Assembly (NCBI GenBank): GCA_024291935.2
Contig: CM044316.1
Location: forward strand, 73,052,501 to 73,116,500
Direction: 5' to 3'
DNA length: 64,000 nt
Origin: Okapia johnstoni
Taxonomy: Eukaryota > Chordata > Mammalia > Artiodactyla > Giraffidae
Positions 46,745 through 60,377 of this stretch are shown here, one piece after another. A program made the translations under genes and the position numbers. The notes under the pieces are model-generated. The model ran no database searches, was not told where the DNA came from, and saw nothing but the letters and a program-made list of their open reading frames with translations. Each line of letters opens with the position of its first letter. The first letter of the stretch is position 1.

Positions 46745-48030
46745 GGGGTGGCAGCTGTTTTTCAGTCTTTTTTCTTATGAGACATTAGTACTCATCTGCA
46801 TCATTGTTCTCCTGTATATGACGTATTTATTTCCTGGTTGCTTTTAATAGTTTCTCTTTATATTAATATTTGGTTTTAAGCAGTCTGACCATGATATGCC
46901 AAGGAATGGACTTTAAAAATATTTTATAGGAGTTCCTTGAATCTGTAAGTTTATGTCTTTCACTAAAACTGAGAAATTCTTGGACATTATTTCTCAAAAA
47001 GATGTTTTTTAATTGACATTCTATTTCTTCTTTACTTCTGAGACTTCAGTTAAAGGGCCCCAAGGCTCTATTTATTTTAAAAATCCTTTTGTACTCTGTC
47101 CTTCAGATTTGATCACTTATATTGATCTCCAAGTTCATTATCTCTTTTTTCATCTCAATCCAATAGTTTCTGAGGTTAATATTTTGTATTTGTAATACTT
47201 CCTTTTGGTTCTTCTTTTTAACATTTATTTCTCCACTAAGATTCTCTACTTTTTCATTTATTGTCATCATATTTTGCTTTAAATCCTTGATTTAAAATCT
47301 TTGCTAACTGCAACATCTGGATAAATTCATGTCAATCTCCATTAATTGTATGCATTGTATTTTTAATGTTTCTGTTTCTTCATTTGTTAAGAACTTTCAG
47401 ATTTTGTCCTGGACATTGTGAATGATATTATAGAAAGTGGATTCTGTTGGACTCATTTGAAGAATATTAATTTTTTTTTTTTTGTCTTTGTTTTTCAAGT
47501 CAGTTAGCTTGGCTGTACTCCAATCAGATTCTGTTTCCCATGTGGTTGGGTATTAGCTGAAATTTCAGATCAGTTCTTTTAACCTTAGGAGGACTACTTG
47601 GAGTCGGTCTCTTATATAATTGTTTTGAGGATTAGCAAGAGACTTGAATAGTTTAGCCATAGAATTTAGAGCTTCCTTTCTCTACTTCTTTACAGAATTC
47701 TCCCTCTTACTTTCCTGCTATGGTTTCCTTGAATTCTCTCTTCCAGTTCTATAGGAGAGTAAGACTACAGGTTTTGACTAAATTTTAACTGCTCTTCATG
47801 GCAAGGATTGGGGTCCTCACTCAGGACATAAAGATGAGAATCTTTTTCAGTGCAAATCTCTTCCTCCCCCCACCCCTCCCACCCCTGCCAAATTTGGCCT
47901 GCTTTTGTTCACTTTACTGTGCCTTCAGATCTTTTTTAAAAACCTATTTTATTCAGAGTTTATAATTGTTATCTAGGGTAGGGTTGGTTTTATGGGAACT
48001 ATTTGACTATGACTAGAAGCAGAAATCTCT
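46745..48030 (-). mobile_element. Old L1M 5' region, reverse strand
   Basis: GTTTATGTCTTTCACTAAAA, TCTTGGACATTATTTCTCAA and TCTGGATAAATTCATGTCAA resemble the reversed 5' UTR/ORF1 area of old L1M elements. Assignment is from remembered phrases. Confidence 0.6.
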
Positions 48031-49084
48031 ACTTAGCTTTTGAGTTCTCCAGTCCCTTATGGTCTTGTGGCTTTTCTCCATTTTTCAAAAATGTGTGTTT
48101 ATATTGTTGAACTTTCCACTTGTTCAGAAATTGGTGCTTAGGCCTAATTCCTTAAAATCAGTCTCTCTGCTGTCCTAGTTTATGCCTTGTCTAATTAAAG
48201 TCATGCTTGTATTTGAAAAGTGGACAATTTCCAAGGAAAGTGAGCAGCTGGTATTGACACTCAAAAGAGGTTTATGAAATGAAAGTAAGCAAAGGGCCAG
48301 TTCAGCTGAACCTCAGGAAAAAATATCTAATGGTGCGATTTGTGAGACTAAACAATCTGGCAAGGGGACCTTCTCTGAGCTGTTTCAAACTGAATTGGAA
48401 AAGTCAGAGAAAAAACAAGTAATAAGCCCAGGTCTTGTATTGGCTGATGGACAGTTTATATGATCTCATAGTTACCTTTCCTAGTGATTATTTGACTGTG
48501 TGGTTATTAGCAAGAAAGCCTGTTAGGTTTTATTTTGTTAATATGCATCTGTGCATTGAAGTAAGAAAATGAATTCCTCTAAAAAGTTTAAAATTGATAG
48601 TAAAACTTCTGGAAGGGAAGCAATAGTATGATACTCATTTTATAAGTTCTTTAAAAAAATTCTTGATTGCAAGGACTCTCTCTTGTTTATTATTATATTC
48701 CCAACACCCAGGATATTGCCCTACTGATAGAAGGAATTTAATATGTATTAGTATCCTTTGTGCTTTTACTATGTTTGATAAAAAATGACATAGTCTCAAA
48801 TGAATGTCAGTTACTGAAAGTGAAAATTGAGTTTTCTATTATTTCTCTAATTCTTCTTTGTTTCTGTTTCCCCTTAAGTTCAGGAGCCTGAATTTCAGAT
48901 GTTTAGGTGTTCTTTGTAGTTTTGGTCACAGGAAAAAGCAAAAAGTAAATTTTGTTGCAACTTTGAAATGCACTGCAGAAGAACAGAAAATCAGAGTTAT
49001 TTGATAGAAAAGAGTATTAAACAAAGTGGTTAATGATACCAGATTTGAACTCAAATAGTTCTCACTTTAAATTCTGGCTACATG
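48031..49084. other. Mostly unique intronic DNA
   Basis: No gene. 48670-48750 has an L2-like phrase (CCCAACACCCAGGATATTGC). Confidence 0.4.
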
Positions 49085-49275
49085 CTATACTCACTTGAAA
49101 ACTACACTCACTTTGAAAACTTCCTTAACTTCTCTGAATCTCAGTTTCATCATTTTTAAAAAGTGTGGATAATTAGTACCTATTTCATGTGACACATGTG
49201 AGTTTAAAATGAGATTGATGTATAAAATTATTTAACATCATACTAGATACACAATAGGTACTTAATAAAATATAG
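49085..49275 (-). repeat. MIR SINE relic
   Basis: TCTCTGAATCTCAGTTTCAT, GTGGATAATTAGTACCTATT and CACAATAGGTACTTAATAAA are the reversed MIR consensus. Confidence 0.8.
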
Positions 49276-49369
49276 CTGCTACTTTATGGTGATTGTTCTG
49301 TTCATCTTAATCTTCTTTGTAGTTTCTTCTTTCTTGCTTTTTAGATAATTTTATATTTTAACATCAGAC

Positions 49370-49475
49370 TACTTACTATCTCTGTGACCTTGAACCTTTT
49401 TGGATTAATTTTTGATCCTCAGTTAAAATGTTTATGAAATGAGGACTTGAACTAACTCAGAGTTTCTCCCTTGTA
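49370..49475 (-). repeat. MIR SINE relic
   Basis: TACTTACTATCTCTGTGACC and AATGAGGACTTGAACTAACT fit the reversed MIR, weaker than the neighbour. Confidence 0.5.
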
Positions 49476-49611
49476 CCATCTCTGACTGATGAGAGCTTCT
49501 TGGAGCACTTTTGTTCAGAATACTCTGAAGCTACTCTCATGGTTCACTAGAAGACATCCTATACTGATATGAGACTGGGAACCAAATTTGATTTCTCTTA
49601 TCCATTCATAG

Positions 49612-49836
49612 GACTTCCCAGGTGGTGCTAGTGGTAAAGACTCCACCTACCAATGCAGGAGACCTAAGAGATGTGGGTTTGATCCTTGGGTTGGGAAGAT
49701 CACGTGGAAGAGGGCACGACAAAGCAGAATTCTTGCTTGGAGAATCCCATGGACAGAGGAGCCTGGTGGGCTATGGGCCATAGGGTTACAATGAGTTGGA
49801 CATGAATGAAGCAACTTAGCAGGCACGCAAGCACCT
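49612..49836 (+). mobile_element. Bov-tA SINE with TSD
   Basis: Head GACTTCCCAGGTGGTGCTAG, body GAATCCCATGGACAGAGGAG, end GACATGAATGAAGCAACTTA. The direct repeat ATTCATAG lies at 49604-49611 and 49837-49844. Confidence 0.95.
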
Positions 49837-49844
49837 ATTCATAG

Positions 49845-52640
49845 TGTCAATCTTCAACTTCCAGTAGAGGGAATGTAAAAGAAGTCCCCTTAAAGACATG
49901 TTTATGTAACCATATTTTTTAAAACGAATAGTTATTGAGTGCTTGCTTTATATAATGCATTGTGTTAGGTGCTTCCTTTTGGTCTGTGAGGGGTGAAGAT
50001 ATAAGTGAATAAATGCCTTTTCCTGGAATAGATATCTCTGATAATAATAAAGAAATTATAGTAAAGACATAAGAAAATGGCAAAGAAATTGTATTAAATG
50101 TACTCTAAACAAATATGTTTTTAGCGGAATATTTAACAAGGTATAAGAACTTTAGTTCCTACCAGCAAAAGTAAGAGTTTATGATAGTTTATTTTTGCAG
50201 CATTATACAGTGAATAGCCCTATATGAAGCAAGACATTTATTATTAAATCAGAACGCTAAAATATAGTGCATTTTATATTTATTAGATCATATAATTGAT
50301 GCATCAATATGACTGTATTGATTATATTTTTATTTGCTAGTGTTTTCTTCAACCAGGCAGAGATTTGGGTCAACCCATTAAGGGTTCTTTTGGATGGATC
50401 TTGAAATTTGAAAAAAGTCTCCACTTTACATAGTATTCAGCTATTCACAGAGTTTATGTTGGGCTCTTGTTTCTTCTGGTTAATCAGGGTTAGCATGTAT
50501 TCTTCAAATGAACTGTATTGACTGAACTATATTGAAATATGTTATATTACCTTGTTCTTGGTCTACAATATTTTTGGGTTTTTTTGAAATATAAGAAATA
50601 CGTATAATGAATGTGTCATTATATGTTATATTGTGTTACATGTTATACTTTAATAGTAGCATAATGCTTAAAAGCAACTTTAAAGAAAAATGAATAATTT
50701 ATTCAACAAAACAAGAAACTCCAAATATTTTAGTATTCTGAATTAAATTCTCCTATTTGTATTCTGAAGAATGACCGAAGAAGTTGCATTTCTTTGTGAT
50801 CCAGTATTTTGAAATATTAAGTTCCAACCAAAGTAATATTTCATTAAAAGAGATGGTGTCCTTAGAACTGATTTATAAAAGGCACTGATACACTAATCCT
50901 CTGTTATCTGACACTTTGTAAATGTTCTGTAGCTGAACACTTTTTTTTCCCTCCAGTTTCAAGTAGAGAGAGCAGAAGATGTTGTTTATTTCTATTAAAA
51001 ATAACAATTTGTTTGATATATTGTGGCTAAACTGGCTTCAGTGTCAAAATGGGCCACCCACAGAGAGTCCAGTGAGTGCTTATTGAGGATTGGCTGCTTA
51101 AACTGCTGCTGCTTACAACAATGGTATTGCCAGTTCTGTGATTTAGTGCTTGATCAAAGATAGTGATTACTTAGAAGTATATCTTTCTAAATGCCTGATC
51201 TGCTGATATTCCATATTAAAAAATATGGGAAGAATTTTCTTTGATAAATCTAAAATCATATAATTAAATTGAATCTTCAAATAATAGCTCATTAACATTC
51301 TCTTTAATGTTAGCATGACAAACATATTATTTTAAATAATGTCTAGTGTGCTATGAAATGTTGTCATTCTTTATTAAACATTATATTTGTATTGTCTTTC
51401 TCTGTGTTTTGCCACAGAGAGTTTTGCCTCTGTGAGATTTTTAAGAATATTAAAAAAGCAGTTATCACTCTGATACCACTTTTATTTGGTAGGCTTGAAT
51501 CATACACTTTCATAGCAATCTATCATAACGAAGTAAGTGTTTTACTTTTCAGGGGAAGTCTCTTGGTGTTAAATCTTCCTAAGTATGATGTGGTAGATCA
51601 GGGCTTGAGTGGTAGTATAACTGTTTGGTTTGAGAATATAATGTTTGGAATAGCAGAGGTCACTTGGAGTTCAGAGTGTTTCTCAGGTAATTTAACTAAC
51701 TGCTCAATTAAGGGAAAAAGGCATGCTCTAAGATGAAGTTATATTTTCATTGGTCACAGCAAATATAAATGCAATGAAGATTTCTGTATTTACTGCTTAC
51801 CAAGGGTTTAACATAAATACAGACACACAAAGTCCTTGCACTGATGGTATATGAACAGTGAGAAGATTATTGGACTTGTGTGCTATGAATTTATTCCAAA
51901 TATTATTCTGTGTTGTGTCACACAGCTATAAACTAGTGTGAAGGATTTCTAGGATTTAGTATGGTTGAAATTGTCACTTTCACGATAAACATAAACCTAA
52001 TTATTCAGAGAATTGTATGTATAATTCATAGTCTGCTGAATCGAGAATTTTTTATGTTGCAATATATGTCATTATATAAATAAAGCTTGTGTGTTTTTTA
52101 ATATAGCAACTTTTAAAATAAGATTTGTTTAAAATAAAAACAAAATTCCTAACATAAACATTCTTGTGTAAACATAAACATGTAGAACTTCTAAGTGGTT
52201 TGTTTGCCTATGGCCTTGAACATAGAGAGTGGTAGGTTAAGTGAAAATGAGTTAGTGTAAATTATGGTGATTTATGTTACAGTTATAGTGGAATCTTGAA
52301 CGAGGGCTAAGTTTTAAAGTCAGAGCCCAAGGTAATAGTTGAATGTAGTAAAAATTACCCTTGAAATCCTTTAAATTTTTCTTAAGTATCCATGTTCTTA
52401 ATATTCATGGCACTATCTATAATAAATCCAGCATAGGAAGTTTTTTCCTCTATTGATAAATGATATTATGGCTTCTTGCACTGGCCACTAGGTAAAAAAA
52501 TAACAGCTACCTTTAATTTAGGTGCTATATACCAAAAATATTTGTTTGTTTTTGTTTTTTGTAAGCACATGAAGTTAATTTTGCATATCTTAAGTATGTG
52601 TATAATGTAACTTCACTGTTGCTTGTGGTCATAGTCTAAA
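49845..52640. other. Mostly unique intronic DNA
   Basis: 2.8 kb with no named repeat except a weak MIR/L2-like stretch near 49925-50020 (TATTGAGTGCTTGCTTTATA). The 127-codon frame at 51353-51736 has no recognisable domain and is expected by chance in this composition. Confidence 0.45.
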
Positions 52641-52649
52641 GCAAGTGTT

Positions 52650-55261
52650 CATAAAAAGTTTCCTGGAAAAAAGGAACATAGTGGAACTACAACAAACAGC
52701 CATAAAACAGTTAACAAGATGGGGATAAGTACAAACCTGTCACTAATTACCCTAAATACCAAACTTTCCAATCGAAGGACGTAGGGTGGTTGAATGGTAT
52801 ACCTGAAAAGAAACTCTTCTGTTTGCTATCTACAAGGAACTTACTTCAAACCTAAAGACACTAATAGACTGAAGGTGAAGTAATAGAAAGAGATATTCCA
52901 TAAAAGTGAAAATAAAAAGAAAGCTGCATTACTGATACTTATGTCAGACAAAATAGACTTTGAAACAAAAACTGAGACATAGAAGAGCAGCATAATGATG
53001 AAGAGGTCAATCCAACAAGAGAATATAACATTTATAAGCATTTATACACCCAACGTAGGAGCAACTAAATATAATCAGCAAGAATGAACAGAAATAAAGA
53101 AATAGATAATATATTAACAATAGAAATAGAAAAATTTATATGCCCCTCTTACATCAGTGGATAGATCATCCAGACAGAAAATCAATATGAAAACCCTGAT
53201 CTTTGATAACACATTATACCAAATTAATGTAATAGATGTATGCAGAACATTCTATCCTAAAGCAACAGAATGCACATATTTTTCACATGGAAAACACATG
53301 GAGCATTCTCCAAGATAGATCAAACATTAGGCCATAAAAAAAGGCTCAATACATTTAAAAAGATTGAAATGATATCAAGCATTTTTCCCAGCTGCAACAG
53401 TTTGAAACTAGAGATTAATTACAAGAAGAAAACTGGAAAAATACAACATATGGAGACTAAACAAGATGCCACTAAACAGTCAATGGGTAAACAAAGAAAT
53501 AAAAGCGAACAGGAATACCTTGAGACAAATGAAAATGGAAGTACCAAATCAGTGAGACACAGCAAAAGCAGTGCTAAGAAGGAAGTTTATATATAACCCA
53601 AGAATCAAGAAAAATCTGAAATAATCTAGCTATATGTTTATAGAAACTAGAAAAAGAAGAACAGACGAAGCCCAGACTTAGTAGAAGCAAAGAAATAATA
53701 ACAATCAGAATGGAATAAATGAAATAGAAACTAAAAATATAAAATAAAGAGATCAATGAATTGAAGAACTGGTTATCTAGAAGGTAAAATCTTCAAACCT
53801 TTAGTCCAGCTCATCAAGAAAAAAGACACAAATAATCAGATATGAAAGAGGAAACGTTATATTCAGTAATAAAGAAATACAAAAGATCATAAGAGAATAC
53901 TATGAGCAATTATATGGCAACAAATCAGGTAACCTAAAAGAAATAGATAAATTCCTAAACCTACACTTTTCCAAGCCTGAGTCCTGAAGAAATAAAACAT
54001 CCAAATAAGCTGATTAGTAGTAATGAAATTGAATCAGTAATCAATAAAACTTCAACAAAGTCTAGATACACATAGTGTCACATGAATTTCACCAGACATT
54101 TAAAGAAGAGTTATTATCTATTCTTGTCAAATTCTTTCAAAAATTGAAGAGGAAGGAACACTTTCAAAGTCACTTTATGAGGCCAACATTATCCTGATAC
54201 CAATAACAGACAAAGACCCTGAAAAAAGTAAAATTACAGGCCAATATCCATGGTGAAAATCAATGTGGAAATCTTCAACAAAACGTTACTAAACCAAATT
54301 CAACAATGTATTGAAAAGATCATTCACCATGTTCAAATGGGATTTATTTTGGGAAGTCAAGGTTCAAGATCCACAAATCAGTTACTGTGATACATCACAT
54401 TAATAAAACAATGGATAAAATGATAGATGCAGAAAAATCACTAAATAAAATTCAACATGTATTCATGATAAAAACTCTCAATGTAAAGGCCATACATTAC
54501 AAGCCCATAGTTAATATACTCAGTGGTGAAAATCTTTATGATTTTCCTCTAACGTTGGTAACAAGACCAAAAATGTTCACTCTTGCCACATTTATTCAAC
54601 ACAGTATTGAAAGTCCTTGCCCTAGTAGTTGAGCGAGTAAAAGTCATCCCAACTGAAAGGGAAACTACCACTATAAAAGGTAGCATGATACTGTATATAA
54701 TAAACTCTAAAGACTCTACCAAGATACAATTCAAACTAATAAATTGTTTAGTAAAATTGCAAGATACAAACTTAAGATTCAGAAAACTTGCATTTCTATT
54801 TACTAATAATTATTAGAATGAGCAATGCAAAAAGAAATCCTATTTATCAGTGTATGCAAAAGAATAAAATATGTAGGAAAAAATTTAAACAAAAAGGTGA
54901 AAGACCTTTTTGGTCTTTCATCAATATAAGACATTGATGAAAGGAATTGGAGATGACAGGGATAAAGGAAAGAGACATGTGATCATGGGTCGGATGAATC
55001 AGTATTGTTAAAATGTTAATACTACCCAAAGCAGTCTGCACATTTAATACAACCCCTATTAAAATACCCATAACCTTTTTCATAGAGCTAGAACAAATAG
55101 TTCTAAAATTTGTATGGAACCACAAAGAAGTCCTGACTAGCTAGAGGAATCTTGAGAAAGAACGAAGTTGGAGGTATTACATTCTCAGATTTCAAACTGT
55201 ACTACAAAAGTACAGTAATCAAAACAATGTCGTACTGGCACAAAAACATACACATAGATAA
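52650..55261 (+). mobile_element. L1 ORF2, decayed (segment 1)
   Basis: GTCAGACAAAATAGACTTTG, CTATGAGCAATTATATGGCA, TATCCTGATACCAATAACAG and ACCACAAAGAAGTCCTGACT follow L1 ORF2 order (RT and C-terminal region). The frame is broken throughout; the longest piece is 108 codons (53270-53596). Confidence 0.9.
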
Positions 55262-55304
55262 ATGAAACAGAAATGAGAACCTAGAAGTGTAAAATGTTGC
55301 CAAT

Positions 55305-55440
55305 ATGTAATCAGAAGAGCATGGATTTTGGGGATAAATAACTCCTGGTTCAAATCCATCCCTTTCACTCAGTGCATGGCCAAGGGCATTTCTGTGCCTC
55401 AGACTGCTTACAATGGGAACAGTAATATTTCTCTGATAGT
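55305..55440 (-). repeat. MIR SINE relic between L1 segments
   Basis: AGCATGGATTTTGGGGATAA, CTGGTTCAAATCCATCCCTT and GCATTTCTGTGCCTCAGACT are the reversed MIR consensus. Confidence 0.7.
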
Positions 55441-55639
55441 ATGTGAAAGTGGTCCAGCAATAAGTTGACAGCAACTGTATTTCTGTTTTCCTTTTACATT
55501 GGTTAATTAAAAATTGCCTCTAACTTATAAAGAGTTATTGAAGTCAAATAATTTGTCATTAGTCATAACACATTCTGTATCCCCTTCCTGATTAATCTGT
55601 TTCAACAATTCTCCAAAGTTTTCTGTTAAGAGTGAAGGA

Positions 55640-55975
55640 GATCAACCTTTAAGGAGATCAAACCAATCAATCCTAAAGGAAATCAGTCCTGAATATGTTG
55701 GAAGGACTGATACTGAGGCTGAAGCTGAAGCTGAATACTTTGGCTACCTGATGCTAATAGCTGACTCATTGAAAAAGACCCTGAGGCTCAGGAACACTGA
55801 AGGCAGGAGAAAGGGACAAGAGAGGATGAGATGGTTGGATGGCATCAACGACTCAATGGGTATGAGTTTGAAACCTCCAGGAGTTGGTGATGGACAGGGA
55901 AGCTTAGAGTGCTGCAGTCCATAGGGTCGCAAAGAGTCGGACATGACTGAGCAACTTGAACTGAACTGAACTGAA
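55640..55975 (+). mobile_element. BovB 3' end, 5'-truncated
   Basis: From GGAGATCAAACCAATCAATC to the 3' end TGAGCAACTTGAACTGAACT. Short, at the left edge of the next L1 segment. Confidence 0.93.
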
Positions 55976-56533
55976 AGATATTCAACATCATTAGCCATTA
56001 GGGAAATGCAAATTAAAACCACAGTAAAATAACACTGCACATCTATCAGAATGACTCAAAATAAAAATAGTGGCAATAGCAGGTTCTGGAGAGGATGAGG
56101 AAAAACTGTCAGGTGCATTGCTGGTGGGAATATAAATTGTCATAGTTACTCTGGGAAAACTGTTGGGCTGGTTATTGTATTAAAATAAAACATACACTTA
56201 TCACATGATTTAGCAGTGGTACTCCTGGACATTTATCCTAGCGAGATGAAAACTTACCTTCACACAAATACTTCATAATGATTGCAGTAGCTTCGTTCTT
56301 AGCCAGAGATTGGAAACAACCCATGTGCCTTTCAGCTGGTGAATGATTGTACAAGCTGTGGTACATTTAACATGAAATACTACTGAACAATAAAAGCATA
56401 TGAACTATTCCTATAGAAAGTGACTTGGATAAATCTCAAGGAAATTATGCAGACTGAAAAAGTCAACTGCAACATGAATCCATAGAAAAATTCTTGAAGT
56501 GAGAAAAATATAGAAATTGAGAACAGATTAGTT
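55976..56533 (+). mobile_element. L1 ORF2 end (segment 2)
   Basis: GATATTCAACATCATTAGCC, TTAGGGAAATGCAAATTAAA and GTGCCTTTCAGCTGGTGAAT are the C-terminal L1 ORF2 hallmarks, ending at GAACAGATTAGTTGTTGCCA, where BovB interrupts. Confidence 0.9.
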
Positions 56534-59396
56534 GTTGCCAGTTGTTGATGTGACTGGTGATGGAAGTAAAGTTCAATGCTATAAAGAGCAATATTGAGTA
56601 GGAACTGGAAAGTTAGGTCCATGAATCAAGGCAAATTGGAAATGGTCAAAGAAGAGATGGCAAGAGTGAACATCGACATTTTAGGAATCAGTGACCTAAA
56701 ATGGGCTGGAATGGGTGAATTTAACTCAAATGACCAATATATCTACTACTGTGGGCAAAAATCCCTTAGAAGAAGTGGAGTAGCCATCATAGTGAGCGAA
56801 AGAGTCTGAAATGCAGTACTTGGATGCAGTCTCAAAAATGACAGAATGACCTCTGTTTGTTTCCAAGGCAAGCCATTCAATATCACAGTAATCCAAGTCT
56901 ATGCCCCGAACACTAATGCTGAAGAAGCTGAAGTTGAATGGGTCTGTGAAGACCTACAAGACCTTCTAGAACTAACACCCGAAAAAGATGTCCTTTTCAT
57001 TATAGGGGACTGGAATGCAAAAGTAGAAAGTCAAGAAACACTTGAGTAACGGGCAAATTTGACCTTGGAGTACAGAATGAAGCAGGGCAAAGGCTAACAG
57101 AATTTTGCCAAGAGAATGCACTGGTCATAGCAAACACCCTCTTCCAACAACACAAGAGAAGACTCTACACATTAACATCACCAGATGGTTAATACCAATA
57201 TCAAATTGATTATATTCTTTGCAGCCAAAGATGGAAAAGCTGTATTCAGTCAGCAAAAACAAGACTGGGCGCTGACTGTGGCTCGGATCATGAACTCCTT
57301 ATTGCCAAATTCAGACTTAATTGAAGAAAGTAAGGAAAACCACTAGACCATTCAGGTATGACCTAAATCAAATCCCTTACAACTATACAGTGGAAGCAAG
57401 AAATAGATTCAAGGGTTTAGATCTGATAGAGTGCCTGAAGACCTATGGATGGAGATTTGTTACATTGTATAGGAGGCAGTGATAAAGACCATCCCCAAGA
57501 AAAAGAAATGCAAAAAGGCAATATGGTTGAAGACAACCATAGCCTTACAAACAGCTATGAAAAGAAGAGAAGCTAAAGGCAAAGGAGAAAAGGAAAGATA
57601 TACCCATTTGAATGCAGAGTTCCAAAGAATAGCAAGGAAAGATAAGAAAGCCTTCCTCAGTGATCAGTACAATGAAACAGAGGGAAACAACAGAATGGGG
57701 AAGACTAGATATCTCTTCAAGAAAATTAGAGATACCAAGGGAACTTTTCATGCAAACATGGGCACACTAAAGGACAGAAATGGTATGGACCTAACAGAAG
57801 CAGAAGATATTAAGAAGAGGTGGCAAGAATTCACAGAAGAAATATATGAAAGGATCTTCATGACCCAGATAACCAATATGGTGTGATCACTCACCTAGAG
57901 CCAGACATCTAGAATGTGAAGTCGAGAGGGCCTTAGGAAGCATCACTACAAACAAAGCTAGTGGAGGTGATGGAATTCCAGTTGAGCTATTTCAAAGTGC
58001 TGCACTCAATATGCCAGCAAATTTGGAAAACTCAGCAGTGGGCTACAGGGTTGGAAAAGGTCAGTTTTCATTCCCATCCCTAAGAAAGACAATGCCAAAG
58101 AATTCTCAAACTACCGCTCAGTTGCACTCATCTCACATGCTAGTAAAGTAATGCTCAAAATTCTCCAAGCCAGGCTTCAACAATACGTGAACCGTGAACT
58201 TCCAGATGTTCAAGCTGTATTTAGAAAAGGCAGAGGAACCAGAGATCAAATTGCCAACTTCCTTTGGATCATCGAGGACGCAAGAGATTTCCAGAAAGAC
58301 ATCTGCTTTATTAACTATGCTAAAGCTTTGACTGTGTGGATCACAGCAAACTGTGGAAAATTCTTCAAGAGTTGGGAATACCAGACCACCTGACCTGCCT
58401 CTGGAGAAATCTGTATTCAGGTCAAGAAGCAACAGTTATAACTAGTTTTGAACAACAGACTGATTCCAAATCGGGAATGGAATATGTCAAGTTTGTATAA
58501 TGTCACCCTGCTTATTTAACTTATATGCAGAGTACATCATGAGAAAGGTTGGACTGGATGAAGCACAGGCTGGAATCTAGATTGCCGAGAGAAATATCAA
58601 TAACCTCATATATGCAGAGACACCACCCTTATGGCAGAAAGTGAAGAAGAACTAAAGGGCCTCTTGGTGAAAGTGAAAGAGGAGAGGGAAAAAGTGGCTT
58701 AAAACTCAACATTCAGAAAACTAAGATCCTGGCATCTGGTTCCACTACTTCATGGCAAATAGATGGGGAAACAGTGAAAAGAGTGACAGGTTTATTTTGG
58801 GGGGCTCCAAAATCACTGCAGATGGTGACTGCTGCCATGAAATTAAAAGACACGTGCTCCTTGGAAGAAAAGTTATGACCAACCTAGACAGGTTATTAAA
58901 ATGCAGAGACATTACTTTGCCCACAAAGGTCTGTCTAGTCGAAGCTATGGTTTTTCCAGTAGTGATTAATGGATGTGAGAATTGGACTATAAAGAAAGTT
59001 GAACGCCGAAGAATTGATACTTTTGAACTGTGGTGTTGGTGAAGACCCTTCAGAGTCCCTTGGACAGCAATGAGATCCGGGTGGATCTCAGTCCATCCTA
59101 AAGGAAATGAGTCCTGAATATTCATGCGAAGGACTGATGCTGAAGCTGAAACTTCAATACTTTTGCCACCTGATGCGAAGAACTGACTCCTTGGAAAAGG
59201 TCCTGATGGTGGGAAAGATTGAAGGTGGGACGAGAAGGGGCTGACAGAGGATGAGATAGTTGGATGGCATCACTGACTCAATGGACATGAGTTTGAGTAA
59301 ACTCTGGGAGTTGGTGATGAGCAGGGAAGCGTGGCATACTGCAGTCTTTGTGTTCACAAAGAGTCGGACACAACTGAGTGACTGAACTGAACTGAA
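56534..59396 (+). mobile_element. Near full-length BovB, 2.86 kb, inside L1
   Basis: Lacks only the 5' UTR and the first part of the endonuclease. It starts CCAGTTGTTGATGTGACTGG and has the endonuclease (GDWNAK near 57007-57024), linker, RT and the complete 3' end (GAGTGACTGAACTGAACTGA). Every domain is broken: a stop in the endonuclease (GAGTAACGGG, 57044), TAATACC at 57190, a 1-nt loss that turns the YADD codons into TATGCAGAGACACC (58611-58624), and others. The longest open piece is 135 codons (57479-57886). Confidence 0.94.
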
Positions 59397-59517
59397 GGGA
59401 CAGAACAGCATGAAGAATTTTTGTGGTTGAGGAAGCTGTAATAATAGATTGTGTTCTTGATTTTGATCATGGATACAGGAACATACACATAAAATGCCAG
59501 TACTTGGAACTTAATAT
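59397..59517 (+). mobile_element. L1 3' UTR (segment 3)
   Basis: GAATTTTTGTGGTTGAGGAA and TCTTGATTTTGATCATGGAT continue the L1 3' UTR after the BovB insertion. Confidence 0.8.
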
Positions 59518-60377
59518 TTCCATGAGAGAACCCTACAGAAGAAGCAAAAACTACAATCTCACAGCCTCCAGAAAGAAAGCCACAGTCACAGAAAGGTAAC
59601 CAAAATGAACACATGGATCACAGTCTTCTGTAACTCAAGGTATGAACCATGCTGTGCAGGTCACCCAAAACGGAGGTGTCATGGTGGAGAGTTTTGACAA
59701 AATGTGGTCTGCTGGAGAAGAGAATGGCAAACCACTTCACTATTTTTGCCTCCAGAATCCCATGAACAGTATGAAAAGGCAAAAAGATAAGACCCTGGAA
59801 GATGAAGAGCTTAGGTCTGTAGGTGTCCAATATGCTACTGGGGAAGAGAGGAGAAATAGCTTCAGAAAGAATGAGGAGACTGGGCCAAAGCAGATAAGAC
59901 ACCCAGTTGTGGGTGTGTCTGATGGTGAAAGTAAAGTCCAGTGCTGTAAAGAACAATATTCCATAGAAACCTGAAATGTTTGAGCCATGAATCAAGGTAA
60001 GTTTGATGTGATCAAGCAGAAGATGGCAAGAGTTTGAACAATGACATTGTGGGAATCAGTGAACTAAAAGGTATGAGAATGGGTCAATTTAACTGAGATG
60101 ACCATTGTATCTATTACTGTAGGCAAGAATGCCTTAGAAGAAATGGAGTAGTCCTTATAGTCAACAAAAGAGTCCAAAATGCTGTACTAGGGTGCAATCT
60201 CAAAAGTGACAGAATGACCTTGGTTTGTTTCCAAGGCAAACTATTCAACATCACAGTAATCCAAGTCTATACCCCAGTAATACTGAAGAAGCTGAAGCTG
60301 AATGATTCTATGAAGACCTACAAGACCTTCTAGAACTAACAACAGCAAAAAAGATGTCCTTTTCATCATAAGGGATT
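59518..60377 (+). mobile_element. BovB 5' portion without 3' end, flanked by TTAATAT
   Basis: From CAGAAGAAGCAAAAACTACA (5' UTR) through the start of the endonuclease to ATAAGGG, where GGGGACTGGAAT is expected. The direct repeat TTAATAT lies at 59511-59517 and 60378-60384. The L1 3' UTR resumes afterwards. Confidence 0.9.

Noticed and set aside
51353..51736. 127-codon open frame on the + strand
   Set aside because: No domain, signal peptide or splice context I recognise; one or two frames of this length are expected by chance in 64 kb of AT-rich DNA read in six frames.
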